In this document: piece after piece, positions 13,331 to 20,777 of the stretch
How the letters are laid out: every line of letters begins with the position of its first letter
Position numbering within the stretch: position 1 is the stretch's first letter
Source: a virus
Length of the DNA: 36,250 nt
Reading direction: 5' to 3' (one strand)
IMG/VR virus record: IMGVR_UViG_3300018481_000046
Coordinates: 1-36,250 of that record
The notes under the pieces: model-generated
The model's input: the letters and a program-made list of their open reading frames with translations, nothing else
What the model was told of the DNA's origin: nothing
Database searches by the model: none
Position numbers and translations under genes: made by a program

Positions 13331-13490
13331 AGCTTCGCCCCCGTGGGTCCCGGTCGCTGTTCGCGGGGGCGTCGTACAGGCAAATTAAAGCGGCCATTTT
13401 TGTGTCAACCGAATGCGGATCCTCAGTCCTTGGGGGTCCGCAAACTCTCCGAGGGAATGACGCAGGCCGACGAACAATTGTAACTATTGG
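13331..13490 (+). other. Intergenic segment with two hairpins
   Basis: Two stems are visible: CGCCCCCG (13336-13343) with CGGGGGCG (13364-13371), and GCGGATCC (13415-13422) with GGGTCCGC (about 13434-13441; one wobble). Neither has a downstream T-run. They could protect mRNA ends or be a small RNA. No convincing gene is present. Confidence 0.5.
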
Positions 13491-13491
13491 C

Positions 13492-13516
13492 AACCCGCTA
13501 TTGGTGCGGGTTTTTT
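13492..13516 (+). terminator. Rho-independent terminator
   Basis: AACCCGC (13492-13498) pairs with GCGGGTT (13506-13512) around the loop TATTGGT, followed by a run of T to 13516. It ends the recombination operon before the gene at 13537. Confidence 0.9.
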
Positions 13517-13536
13517 CGTCTGTGACGGAGGAGTTC

Positions 13537-13965
13537 ATGGGCATTCTAAATTACACGACATCGATCTCGGTCGAGAAAACGGTCGGCGAGATCTATTCGA
13601 TCCTCGCGAGGGCCGGGGCAAAAGAGATCGCGTACGAGCAGAACAACGGGCGCGTGGTCGCGGTCAAGTTTCAGATCGTCCACGCCGACAGGCCGCTTTG
13701 GTTCCGGATGGCTCCAAGACCGGACGGTGTCCTTCGATCGATGAACGACAACAAGGTCGAGCGGCGGTACCGGACCGCGAAGCAGGCCGAGCGGACCGCG
13801 TGGCGAATCATGAAGGACGCGGTCGAGGCCCAGATGGCGATCTTTGAAACGCAGCAGGGCGACATCGCGGAAGTGTTCCTGCCGTACGCCCTCGACTCGG
13901 TCGGCGAGAGCTTTTACAAAGCGTTCACGGCTCAACGCACGAAGGCTCTGGCGGAGGTGAACTGA
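13537..13965 (+). CDS. Unidentified protein, 142 aa
   Basis: GGAGGAG upstream sets ATG 13537; the frame is open far upstream, but those codons cover the terminator. The protein begins MGILNYTTSISVEKTVGEIYS, has a strand-rich core (RVVAVKFQIV), then a long helix with Arg/Lys residues and a C-terminal helix. Proteins like this recur in phages between recombination and replication genes. I recall no function. Confidence 0.75.
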   Translation: MGILNYTTSISVEKTVGEIYSILARAGAKEIAYEQNNGRVVAVKFQIVHADRPLWFRMAPRPDGVLRSMNDNKVERRYRTAKQAERTAWRIMKDAVEAQMAIFETQQGDIAEVFLPYALDSVGESFYKAFTAQRTKALAEVN

Positions 13966-13978
13966 TCGGAGGCAGACG

Positions 13979-14275
13979 ATGGCGGATCGATGCCGGAACT
14001 GCGGGGCGAGGGTTCACTGGCTGAGGCAGGCTGACATTTTCTGGAAGCAGCGGATCGGTGCAAAGGCGAACCCGATCGACGTTGACCCGAACGCGAAGAT
14101 CGGCAGGCTGATCCTGAATGTCGACAAGGGCCTCTACCGTTTCGCCACGGGCAACGAAAAGCAGATGCATGAGTTGTACGGCAAGCCGCCACTCTTCATC
14201 TCGCATTTCGAAACGTGCCCGGAGATGAGGGGCCGCAAGAACGCCGAGCGGCACCCGCTCTTTCGAGATGACTAG
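13979..14275 (+). CDS. Zinc-ribbon phage protein, 98 aa
   Basis: It starts MADRCRNCGARVHWLRQAD with a CxxC knuckle; a NPIDVDPNAKIGRLIL segment and a C-terminal HFETCPEM supply another Cys/His set. The CRNCG...NPID...SHFxTCP layout is common in phage small proteins of unknown function, probably zinc-bound. It overlaps the next gene by eight bases. Confidence 0.75.
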   Translation: MADRCRNCGARVHWLRQADIFWKQRIGAKANPIDVDPNAKIGRLILNVDKGLYRFATGNEKQMHELYGKPPLFISHFETCPEMRGRKNAERHPLFRDD

Positions 14276-14495
14276 GACGCCCGAGCAGGAGGAGGAGCAT
14301 CGGCTGCACCAGAAGGAGCTACGCCGTTTGAAAAAGCAGAAGGGCCTTTGTGCGTGGCCCGGGTGTCAGATGAAGGTCGGCAGGAGGCTCATGACCGGGG
14401 CACCGTTCACGCACTGCAACTATCACCGGAAATATTTCCGGGAACACCAGCGACATTACGCAAAGGAGGAACGACATGGCAACAGCAAAACCTGA
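14268..14495 (+). CDS. Small Cys/His protein, 75 aa
   Basis: Highly charged, with a basic N-terminal helix and CAWPGCQMKV (around residue 28) followed by HCNYHRKYFREHQRHY, giving a C-x4-C...C-x2-H pattern that could hold one zinc ion. It resembles single-zinc nucleic-acid-binding modules, though without the catalytic HNH order. It overlaps the next gene by 20 bases. The role is unknown. Confidence 0.65.
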   Translation: MTRTPEQEEEHRLHQKELRRLKKQKGLCAWPGCQMKVGRRLMTGAPFTHCNYHRKYFREHQRHYAKEERHGNSKT

Positions 14496-14922
14496 GATCT
14501 TAATGGACCGCAAAACTTTTCCGCACCCGGTCGAGATGGAATTGACCAAGGACGAACTGCTCGCGTACGGATCCGAGGCCGCAGATCTCGCCAGCGAGGA
14601 GGTGCAGGTCGGCAACCGACACCAGAGCGAGAAGGGACGATTCAAGGCCGACATGGAAAAGATCGCCGGACGTCGGTCGGTCGTCCTCGATCGGATCCGG
14701 ACAAAGCGTGAATTTCGCGATGTCGAGTGCTATGCGGAGTACGACTATTTTTCCGGGATGGCCGAGATCAAACGCGTCGACACCGACGAGCTTGTGATGA
14801 CGCGAAAGATGACCGTCGAGGAATTCAAGGGTGAGCGTCTGCCGTTTCAGGATCCTGACGAGGAAGAGATCGACATCAACAACGGCAGCGACGAGATCCT
14901 GACCGACGATGAGGATGCCTAG
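14476..14922 (+). CDS. Unidentified protein, 148 aa
   Basis: Helical N-terminal half (AYGSEAADLASEEVQVGNRH) with a charged stretch around RRSVVLDRIRTKREFRDVEC, and a strongly acidic tail (DPDEEEIDINNGSDEILTDD). The placement before RusA and the helix with spaced Arg residues suggest a nucleic-acid-related role, but nothing is diagnostic. It ends directly before the RusA start. Confidence 0.75.
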   Translation: MATAKPEILMDRKTFPHPVEMELTKDELLAYGSEAADLASEEVQVGNRHQSEKGRFKADMEKIAGRRSVVLDRIRTKREFRDVECYAEYDYFSGMAEIKRVDTDELVMTRKMTVEEFKGERLPFQDPDEEEIDINNGSDEILTDDEDA

Positions 14923-15387
14923 ATGGAGATCAGGTTCACAGTGCCAGCAGTCCCGGTCGCACAGCCAAGGATGCGAGCGTCAGCCGTCGAGCGGGGCGGT
15001 CACACTCATGTTCACATGCACACGCCGACGTCCATCAAGCAGGCCGATGGCTCGCGTAAGCCGCATCCGATCGTCGCGTTCAAGGGTACGTGCCGGATCG
15101 CGTTCGAGGCGACCTACAAGGGGCCACCATTTCGCGGACCGCTGCGTTGTGATCTGACGTTCGTGATGCCGAGGCCGAAGAGCATGATCTGGAAAACGAA
15201 GCCGATGCCGCGCGTGTACCACACCGGGAAACTCGATCGCGACAATTTGGATAAGGCGGTGCTGGATGCTCTCACGGGTCACGCGTGGGTCGATGACGGT
15301 CAGGTGTGTTCGGGTTTTATTTTGAAGGTGATCGCAAGCGGGGACGAGCAGCCTCGCGTGCTGATCAGGATCATGGAGTTGGAGTGA
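14923..15387 (+). CDS. rusA: RusA-family Holliday-junction resolvase, 154 aa
   Basis: PAVPVAQPRMRAS (residues 8-20) is the N-terminal RusA signature. KLDRDNLDKAVLDALTG (103-119) and WVDDGQV (122-128) carry the acidic residues (D105, D107, D124/D125) and Lys (K111) that form the metal site. RusA dimers cut four-way DNA junctions symmetrically. Here it would resolve junctions made by the YqaJ/RecT pathway or in packaging concatemers. The full length is typical of the family. The stop overlaps the next start. Confidence 0.92.
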   Translation: MEIRFTVPAVPVAQPRMRASAVERGGHTHVHMHTPTSIKQADGSRKPHPIVAFKGTCRIAFEATYKGPPFRGPLRCDLTFVMPRPKSMIWKTKPMPRVYHTGKLDRDNLDKAVLDALTGHAWVDDGQVCSGFILKVIASGDEQPRVLIRIMELE

Positions 15388-15884
15388 TGGGTACGAAGCT
15401 GCGAGCCAGAGTCGCTCTCACGCCGGAGGAAGTTTACCAGACGGTGTGGGCTGCGGTCTGCCGGACCGTTCAGGCGAGCGTCGACGATCGGGGCACGCGG
15501 TACGGGCATCCATCGAACCGCTGGCAGGCGGACATCGTCGGAGCTTTGGGCGAGATGGTCGTCGCCAAGTGGCTCGGTCTTCCGTTTGATTTTCAGATCG
15601 GGAGGACGGATAGATCGGACGTCGGGCCATTCGAAGTGCGATCGACGAATTACCCGGACGGCAAGCTGCTGCTGCACGAGGGTGAAAGGGGACCGTACAT
15701 TCTCGTCAATCCTACGCGATCGGTGCTGGAGTATTGCGTGTGTGGATGGATCAACGCCGACGACTCGCAGGTCGTCCAGTATCGCGAGAGATCGATGGAG
15801 CGTCACGGGACCAAGGTGTACGCGGTACCGGAGCATGCATTACGGGACCCGTTCGAGTTACAGATCTGGGAGAAGGTTACGTGA
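15387..15884 (+). CDS. Putative PD-(D/E)XK-like protein, 165 aa
   Basis: ATG 15387 overlaps the previous TGA. The segment GALGEMVVAKWLGLPF (about 52-67) followed by RTDRSDVGPFEVRST resembles a nuclease-fold core: an initial E in a GALGE helix, then D and E-x-R in place of the usual E-x-K. A related group of phage proteins has the same GxxGE...EVR pattern. The variant R makes activity uncertain. It stands next to RusA in the same operon. Confidence 0.65.
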   Translation: MGTKLRARVALTPEEVYQTVWAAVCRTVQASVDDRGTRYGHPSNRWQADIVGALGEMVVAKWLGLPFDFQIGRTDRSDVGPFEVRSTNYPDGKLLLHEGERGPYILVNPTRSVLEYCVCGWINADDSQVVQYRERSMERHGTKVYAVPEHALRDPFELQIWEKVT

Positions 15885-16333
15885 GCATTCGCGATCGCAT
15901 AGTTGAATTGGCCGGGGGCGATGATCCTAACGATCCTCTGCTCTTTCTGGACCCGCCGCCAGAGAACGCGGACGAATGCATCGTAGGCGTCGCCCGTCGC
16001 TGCGGGATGGCTCCTGTGGCCGCGTATGACCAGCGTAAGGTCCTTGACGAGCTTGCCAATGAGTTCGCCGAAGATGCCGAGGACGGCATGCAGGACGCGA
16101 TTGAGTGGTTCGAGTACAACACGATCGGTGCGTGGGTCGGTGACCGGACGCCGATCTTTATCGAGTTTTTGGAGGACACGGATATGGGGATGACGGATCC
16201 GAAAACGGTCGAGCAGGTGATGGCCGAGTATCGCCGCAATCTGCGGGAATTGATGGAGGACTTTTTTGAGGAGATGCTCGAAGCCGTCGAGGCCGAGCGG
16301 AAGAAAGCAAGGGAGGATGAAAATGATAGCTGA
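15881..16333 (+). CDS. Unidentified acidic helical protein, 150 aa
   Basis: GTG 15881 overlaps the previous stop (GTGA). The N-terminus VSIRDRIVELAGGDD is followed by several acidic helices and a very charged C-terminal helix (FEEMLEAVEAERKKAREDE) that could form a coiled coil. No Cys cluster or nuclease signature is visible. It overlaps the next gene by 11 bases. Confidence 0.65.
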   Translation: MSIRDRIVELAGGDDPNDPLLFLDPPPENADECIVGVARRCGMAPVAAYDQRKVLDELANEFAEDAEDGMQDAIEWFEYNTIGAWVGDRTPIFIEFLEDTDMGMTDPKTVEQVMAEYRRNLRELMEDFFEEMLEAVEAERKKAREDENDS

Positions 16334-16481
16334 ACAAAATGCAGTCGTTATAACGCCGGAGCTTGAGCAGAATCTCGTCGAGACCGTGATCGACGCATTG
16401 CCCGAGGACACCGAATCGATCGTTCGTGGAGTGATCGCAAGGACGATCCGCGAGTGGTTCCAAAAGCAGGAAAAGAAATGA
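16323..16481 (+). CDS. Small helical protein, 52 aa
   Basis: It starts at ATG 16323 within the end of the upstream gene. MIAEQNAVVITPELEQNLVE opens a two-helix protein that ends in a basic tail (WFQKQEKK). It overlaps the next start by four bases. It looks like one link in a chain of small coupled genes; the function is unknown. Confidence 0.6.
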   Translation: MIAEQNAVVITPELEQNLVETVIDALPEDTESIVRGVIARTIREWFQKQEKK

Positions 16482-16687
16482 AGAAGCCGCAGAAGAAGCT
16501 CGGGCTGACGAAGGCGGAGGTCGAGAGCGTGGTCCATTACGTCTGGCAGCACTCCCGGTCATCGCCGGACGGCAAGGCTCACAAGGTCTGGCTCAAGATG
16601 TTCCAGTTCCTGAATGATGACCCCGGGGATCATAACGTCTTTTCGCTTAGTAAAAAGCTGGAGGATAAAACAAATGTTGCGGCCTGA
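16478..16687 (+). CDS. Small basic protein, 69 aa
   Basis: Coupled by ATGA overlap. The N-terminus KKPQKKLGLTKAEVESVVHY is basic with an HTH-like helix pair, and the middle includes YVWQHSRSSPDGKAHKVW. It might bind nucleic acid, though the pattern is short. It overlaps the next gene by 14 bases. Confidence 0.6.
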   Translation: MKKPQKKLGLTKAEVESVVHYVWQHSRSSPDGKAHKVWLKMFQFLNDDPGDHNVFSLSKKLEDKTNVAA

Positions 16688-16907
16688 TATCAAGTACGTC
16701 GAGGGATCCGACGAGGTGCTGGAGTTCGCGATCGAGTGGGTCCAGCGGCCAGCGGACGGGTCGGACCTCGGTCTCGATACCGTTCAGTGGTTCAACCAGA
16801 TCCTTGCGGCCTTCCATCAGTTTTGTGAGGACCGCCAGATCAGGATCGAGGACCTTTGGGAACGCGAGCGGATCCGGCGCCAGTACATCCTGACCGGACG
16901 GAGATGA
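16674..16907 (+). CDS. Unidentified small protein, 77 aa
   Basis: It starts at ATG 16674, reading MLRPDIKYVEGSDEVLEF. Helical, with a GLDTVQWFNQILAAFHQF helix and a charged C-terminal helix. It is the last of the small coupled genes before the replication protein, so a helper role in replication is possible but unsupported. Confidence 0.6.
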   Translation: MLRPDIKYVEGSDEVLEFAIEWVQRPADGSDLGLDTVQWFNQILAAFHQFCEDRQIRIEDLWERERIRRQYILTGRR

Positions 16908-16917
16908 GCGAGAAAGG

Positions 16918-17763
16918 ATGCCGAAAAATTGGTGGTTCAAATTTGACTTCAGGACGTGGCGGACTGACTCCAGTTTACGCCGCTGCTCGCTTGAGACTCG
17001 CGGCTTCTGGATGGAGATCCTCTGCTCGATGTACGAATCCGGCACGTTCGAGGTCACTGGAACTTGGGAGGAATTGGGGTGGCTCGCTGGCTGTCCGCCT
17101 GCCGTGGCCGACCGCTGCGTGAGGGAGCTACAGCGAACGAACACGGCAGATGTAACGCTCGGTAGCGATACGGTAACGCTCAAGTCACGCAGGCTGGAGA
17201 GAGAAGCTATCTCACGCGAACAGACACGCTTACGTGTTGAGAAGTTTCGCAGAAACGGTCCTGTAACGGACCCGTACGAAACGCCCCTTACTTCAGTAAT
17301 AAGTAATAAGAAAGAAGTAAGAGAGGAAGAAGAAAGAGAAGAAGCAAATTTTGACAAAAACGAGACCCCGCCTCCAGCACCAAAACCCAAGCGAGGATCA
17401 CGCCTCTCCGATGACTTCGAACTGACCCCGGAAATGATCGATTGGGCCATCCAGAAAAGACCCGGCGTCGATCTCGCCGAGGAGACCGAAAAGTTCTCAA
17501 ACTATTTCCAGTCGGCACCCGGATCGAAGGGCCTCAAGCTCGACTGGATCAAAACGTGGAGGAACTGGATCCTGACCGCGAAGGAGAAATATTCCCATGA
17601 GCGAAAATTATCGGAACGAGAACGGAGGGCGATCAATGATCACAACACAATCGAACGCGTTAGAGACCGCGTCGCAGAACGAGATCGACAGCTATCAGGA
17701 CAGGATGTTGACAATAGTCAACGACTCATTGGAGGCCTCATCGCAGATGGCGACCCTTCCTGA
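16918..17763 (+). CDS. Replication-initiator/DnaT-like protein, 281 aa
   Basis: The N-terminus KNWWFKFDFRTWRTDSSLRR then a GFWMEILCSMYESG helix matches the opening of phage replication-organiser (DUF1376/O-like) proteins, a winged-helix domain. After a charged linker (about 130-160), the part around LDWIKTWRNWI (about 215) resembles the C-terminal motif of DnaT/loader-interacting proteins. Such proteins bind the origin and recruit helicase and primase. The adjacent non-coding region at 18210 could be that origin. A 128-base overlap with the next gene is unusual. Confidence 0.75.
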   Translation: MPKNWWFKFDFRTWRTDSSLRRCSLETRGFWMEILCSMYESGTFEVTGTWEELGWLAGCPPAVADRCVRELQRTNTADVTLGSDTVTLKSRRLEREAISREQTRLRVEKFRRNGPVTDPYETPLTSVISNKKEVREEEEREEANFDKNETPPPAPKPKRGSRLSDDFELTPEMIDWAIQKRPGVDLAEETEKFSNYFQSAPGSKGLKLDWIKTWRNWILTAKEKYSHERKLSERERRAINDHNTIERVRDRVAERDRQLSGQDVDNSQRLIGGLIADGDPS

Positions 17764-18013
17764 AAAGCTCTCACGGGCCAAGGCTTGGTCCCGGCTGCTA
17801 TTTGGCATCATCCCCGAGCAGGATCTCAGGGCCGTCTTCGAAGCCGCTTTCGTAAACCACACGGGCACATTCCCGATCAACGCCTACGATCTCAAGGATG
17901 CTTGGGAAGAGTTCGATGAGCAGCGCCGCTCCCGACTCGATCATGAGGCTTGGGAACGCAGGCAGCAGGAGATCTGGGATAAGGAATTTGGTGAGGGCCG
18001 CGATGATCATTAA
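17636..18013 (+). CDS. Unidentified protein overlapping the replication gene, 125 aa
   Basis: GGAGG at 17624-17628 supports ATG 17636; ATG 17705 is an alternative that shortens the overlap with the upstream frame. The sequence is helical (KLSRAKAWSRLLFGIIPEQD) with an acidic end that includes aromatic residues. The helical make-up and position next to the replication initiator resemble helicase-loader or replication accessory proteins, which I infer only. Confidence 0.65.
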   Translation: MITTQSNALETASQNEIDSYQDRMLTIVNDSLEASSQMATLPEKLSRAKAWSRLLFGIIPEQDLRAVFEAAFVNHTGTFPINAYDLKDAWEEFDEQRRSRLDHEAWERRQQEIWDKEFGEGRDDH

Positions 18014-18209
18014 CGCCGATCCGCCAATGAAGTTTGACGAGAACTATCGTGAATGCCCGATGTGCTTTAACTGCGGCTGGGTACAGACCACGCGGCACGA
18101 TGCGATCGGTCGACAGTATCGCGGAGTCGTCAAGTGCAGGTCCTGCGATTATTGGCCTAGGCGAAGTTCGGAGGTGGCTGAGAAGGTTGCGGCTGGGAAG
18201 AGAATATGA
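18003..18209 (+). CDS. Zinc-ribbon protein, 68 aa
   Basis: It starts at ATG 18003 within the end of the previous gene. CPMCFNCGW (around residue 18) and CRSCDYW (around residue 45) provide the four Cys of a zinc ribbon, with a basic Arg/Lys-rich tail after them. Replication modules of phages often contain such single zinc-ribbon proteins. It is the last clear gene before the long poorly coding region. Confidence 0.7.
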   Translation: MIINADPPMKFDENYRECPMCFNCGWVQTTRHDAIGRQYRGVVKCRSCDYWPRRSSEVAEKVAAGKRI

Positions 18210-18841
18210 GCGAGAAAGCAGCCCCGTCCCCCGACCGCTTCTTGCGTGTGTGCGGGAAGTTATGATGGGCGGCGTTTGATAACTTTGGCGTGCGGCCTTG
18301 GTGGCGGCGAAAACTGGTCAGACCGATCAGCAAATGTCAAGCCGTGAGGCCCGGAATCGGGCCGAATCGGCGGGTAGTTCGGGTTTTGCTGCTGCAGGAG
18401 GCCAAAATGGAGGGGTTGACCTGTATACCCGTTATGTGCTAGAACTCAATGAATTACTATCGCGGAGCGAATAACGTGTCTACAATTGGTGTTACCAATA
18501 GCCCCCTGTTTCATGAGATCCCGATTCGGCGTTTCACGCCCATATCCCCCCAACCCACACGCACACAACGACTTACAATGGTCCGACCATTCGGCCATTA
18601 CATAATAGCGATTATCAGACGCCAGCCCATTGGCACAGCGTACCATGCATGCAACAGCCCATATGGGACACATGCGGCCAAATTAATAGAGGCAAACGAA
18701 AGCCAAAGCCCGACCTCCGACCGACAGCCGATGGTGACCGGGGGAGGCGCCCAACCAGCGATGACCGGGGGGCGGAGGAGAGACTGTTTCACATCTCCCC
18801 CATCCCCACCTCAAATTTTTCAAAATTTTTTCCAGCAATTT
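18210..18841 (+). other. Poorly coding 630-bp region, candidate origin or regulatory region
   Basis: A frame is open here (from 18449) but its predicted protein looks non-coding in composition. I see GGCCCG-GAAT-CGGGCC, dyads AATGGT-CCG-ACCATT near 18578 and ATAAT-AGCG-ATTAT near 18604, a duplicated GACCGGGGG block near 18736 and 18764, and an A/T tract around 18812. The composition is less GC-rich than neighbours. Located between replication-initiator and ParB-like genes, it suits an origin or complex control region, by inference. Confidence 0.45.
18416..18444 (+). promoter_or_regulatory. Weak promoter with GTATAC operator-like site
   Basis: TTGACC (18416-18421), 17 bp, CTAGAA. GTATAC (18423-18428) follows the -35 by one base, the arrangement seen in the switch promoters, so it may belong to the same regulon. 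The -10 is poor, so activity is uncertain. Confidence 0.4.
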
Positions 18842-19084
18842 ATGAAACGCATAATCCGAGATCGGCGGCTCACCCCAGAGGAAGCGGAAAAGCTCCGGGC
18901 GGTCAGGCGTGCGATCGAGAAAGAATTTCCAAAGTGTCCAAGGCCCGTGCAGACGTCAGAAAAAACCAAAGGAGTAAAACCAGATGGAAGCAACCGGAAA
19001 AGCAAGAACGGTCAAGCAGTTCATCGACCGTGGCCGCAAAGCCCAGTCCGAGGTGAACAAAATCATGGCAAAGAACGGCGATAA
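18842..19084 (+). CDS. Possible small basic protein, 80 aa
   Basis: From ATG 18842 a frame encodes MKRIIRDRRLTPEEAEKLRA, a credible helix, before entering a low-complexity basic stretch that overlaps the next gene by about 100 bases in another frame. The first half looks coding, the second half like an accidental frame. It could be a real short gene with a dispensable tail, or not a gene. I keep it at low confidence. Confidence 0.35.
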   Translation: MKRIIRDRRLTPEEAEKLRAVRRAIEKEFPKCPRPVQTSEKTKGVKPDGSNRKSKNGQAVHRPWPQSPVRGEQNHGKERR

Positions 19085-20093
19085 ACCAGCAGCAAAGAAA
19101 CCCGCAGAAAAGACGGCGAAGGTCCCAAAGGTCTTCGCACCCGTCGAGGTTGATTCGATCATCCGGACGACTTACGAGTATTCGAAGTTCAAGCGGATGC
19201 CCGGGAACAGGCCGATAAAGCCGCATCACGTCGAGGAAGTGAAAAAGAAGATCATGGAGAAGGATCTCCGCACTCCGATCGTGATAAATTCCCAGTGGCA
19301 GGTGATAGACGGCCAGCACAGCCTAGAGGCGAGGGAGCAGCTTGGGCTTGACGTGCCGTACCGCTTCGGCTCGAAACTTGACCTGCACGACGTCCAGACG
19401 CTGAACTCGACTTCCCTGCCGTGGACCAATGACGATTATGCCCACAGCTATATCGAGCAGGGCAACACCCACTACAAAACCTATCGAGCGTTCAGGAATA
19501 AATACGGGCTGCAGCATGAGGCTGCTATGATGCTGCTCTCCGGAAGGGACATGACGGCGATGCGGAAGGTTTTCCGGTCGGGGCAGTTCCGGGTTGCGAA
19601 TCTTGCGGATGCGGAGCATAAGGCGGGGATGTTTGCCGAGTTGCAGGAGTTTATCGGGCAGCACAGACCGGATGTTTTCCTGAAGGCTTTCCTGATCGCT
19701 CTCAACCGTGTCGGGTTCACTTTCGAGCGGTTCCTCGAACGGGCGAAGGAGAATCGGCGGATGTTCCAGTACTGGCCGACGATCGACGAGAATCTGCTCA
19801 TGATCGAGGAAGTCTTCAATTCCGGGGCCGGGAAAAAGGTTGCGATCCGGTACGGAGAGAGAGCGGACAAGCCAGTGAGATCCGGGGCGAAGAAGAAAAC
19901 GGCGGATCTTCGCGGCTGGTCGAAAGAGGACAAGATCGAGAAGACGGCGGATATCGAGCAGCTTGTTGATGGCGGTCTTCCGGTCGTGCAGGCGTGCGAG
20001 CGGGAAGGTTTGGCTCAGGCGACTTTCTACGCGTGGCGGGTGAAGTTCGGCAAGGATGTGAAGGCGTTGCTCAAGAAGAGGGCGGCGGCTTAA
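18984..20093 (+). CDS. ParB/Srx-like domain protein with transposase-type HTH tail, 369 aa
   Basis: GGAG precedes ATG 18984. After a basic N-terminal arm, residues 54-128 form a ParB-N (sulfiredoxin-like) domain: VDSIIR, then PIKPHHVEEVKKKI, then VIDGQHSLEAREQLG, with DGQHSLEAR (109-117) marking the nucleotide-binding loop. The middle is helical. The C-terminus (about 322-355) reads LVDGGLPVVQACEREGLAQ then TFYAWRVKFG, a helix-turn-helix of the IS3/OrfA (HTH_Tnp) type. A ParB-like fold fused to that HTH suggests a site-specific DNA-binding regulator or partition/nicking factor. Next to the putative origin it could act there. Confidence 0.8.
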   Translation: MEATGKARTVKQFIDRGRKAQSEVNKIMAKNGDKPAAKKPAEKTAKVPKVFAPVEVDSIIRTTYEYSKFKRMPGNRPIKPHHVEEVKKKIMEKDLRTPIVINSQWQVIDGQHSLEAREQLGLDVPYRFGSKLDLHDVQTLNSTSLPWTNDDYAHSYIEQGNTHYKTYRAFRNKYGLQHEAAMMLLSGRDMTAMRKVFRSGQFRVANLADAEHKAGMFAELQEFIGQHRPDVFLKAFLIALNRVGFTFERFLERAKENRRMFQYWPTIDENLLMIEEVFNSGAGKKVAIRYGERADKPVRSGAKKKTADLRGWSKEDKIEKTADIEQLVDGGLPVVQACEREGLAQATFYAWRVKFGKDVKALLKKRAAA

Positions 20094-20367
20094 GGAATTC
20101 GGTTCGCCCCCGGTCCCCAAAACCGATGACGACCGAACAGGGGCAGGTCTTGTGGGAGATACCTGCCCCGTAATTTTCCCGAAATTCGGTCCGGGCATTC
20201 GCCGTCCCGGGCTGATAAGGCGGGGCCGGATCCCTTGAGAAGAGTCCCGGTCCCGCAAGTTTGACATTCGCCTGACCGCTGGTCGCCAGATCGGTAGGCA
20301 GACGATAGAGGGGCGGGAGGTCCTATGGGAGTGGGTTCCTGCCCTTCGTATTCGAAGTTATAAATTT
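20094..20367 (+). ncRNA. Intergenic region with twin conserved hairpins
   Basis: Two hairpins share a loop motif. GGGGCAGGT (20140-20148) pairs with ACCTGCCCC (20161-20169), and GGGCGGGA (20311-20318) pairs with TCCTGCCC (20337-20344). Both carry GGTC-Y-T-R-TGGGAG (20146-20158 and 20319-20331), 11 of 13 identical. Between them are further G/C-rich dyads. No gene is evident in 270 bp. It may be a structured RNA or paired protein-binding elements. Confidence 0.5.
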
Positions 20368-20553
20368 ATGGGAATCATAATCAACAACAACGGCGACGAT
20401 GACGAGGAATGCGAGATCATTCTCTCCGATCCCGAGCAGGTCGAACTTTCCGAGCGGATACTTCGCGAGGCGGGAGTCATTCGGGACGCGACGCTGGAGG
20501 AGCAGATTAACGCCCTAGTGGAGCATGCCGAGAAGAAGTGGGGGAACGGGTGA
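20368..20553 (+). CDS. Unidentified acidic protein, 61 aa
   Basis: MGIIINNNGDDDEECEI opens an acidic, helical protein (SDPEQVELSERILREAGVI). It is short, with an acidic N-terminal patch and a longer helix. It is the first gene after the twin hairpins; its leader may be the structured region. The function is unknown. Confidence 0.65.
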   Translation: MGIIINNNGDDDEECEIILSDPEQVELSERILREAGVIRDATLEEQINALVEHAEKKWGNG

Positions 20554-20777
20554 GATATCTGCCGATAGTGCTGGGCGTCGTCATCGGGATCGCGATCTTC
20601 CCGCTCTCGGCGTATGCGGCGATCCGGCTGCTGCGGTGGGATCTCGGTCGGCGCGGCTGGGAACGGATCCGGACAAACGCCGGGAGTTTTCACAACCCGG
20701 TGCCGGAGACATTTTACGAGAAGGACGGCGAGCGGATGAAGTTATTTTGGGCGGCGGTGAGGGAGTATGGAAAATGA
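20550..20777 (+). CDS. Single-span membrane protein, 75 aa
   Basis: GTG 20550 overlaps the preceding stop (GTGA). VRYLPIVLGVVIGIAIFPLS is a clear N-terminal membrane helix, followed by a basic, Trp-containing cytoplasmic-type domain (RRGWERIRTNAG). It is probably anchored in the inner membrane with the tail inside. The role is unknown. It overlaps the next gene by 11 bases. Confidence 0.65.
   Translation: MRYLPIVLGVVIGIAIFPLSAYAAIRLLRWDLGRRGWERIRTNAGSFHNPVPETFYEKDGERMKLFWAAVREYGK

Noticed and set aside
13331-13536. Upstream extension of the 142-aa gene at 13537
   Set aside because: The open frame covers the terminator at 13492-13516; GGAGGAG marks 13537 as the start.
18206-18265. 19-codon frame after the zinc-ribbon gene
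   Set aside because: Too short and without any sign of conservation to call a gene.
18449-18841. Upstream extension of the frame at 18842 (total 211 codons)
   Set aside because: No ribosome-binding site at 18449, and the predicted sequence is Pro/Thr/Ser-rich without regular structure. I treat it as non-coding, with low certainty.
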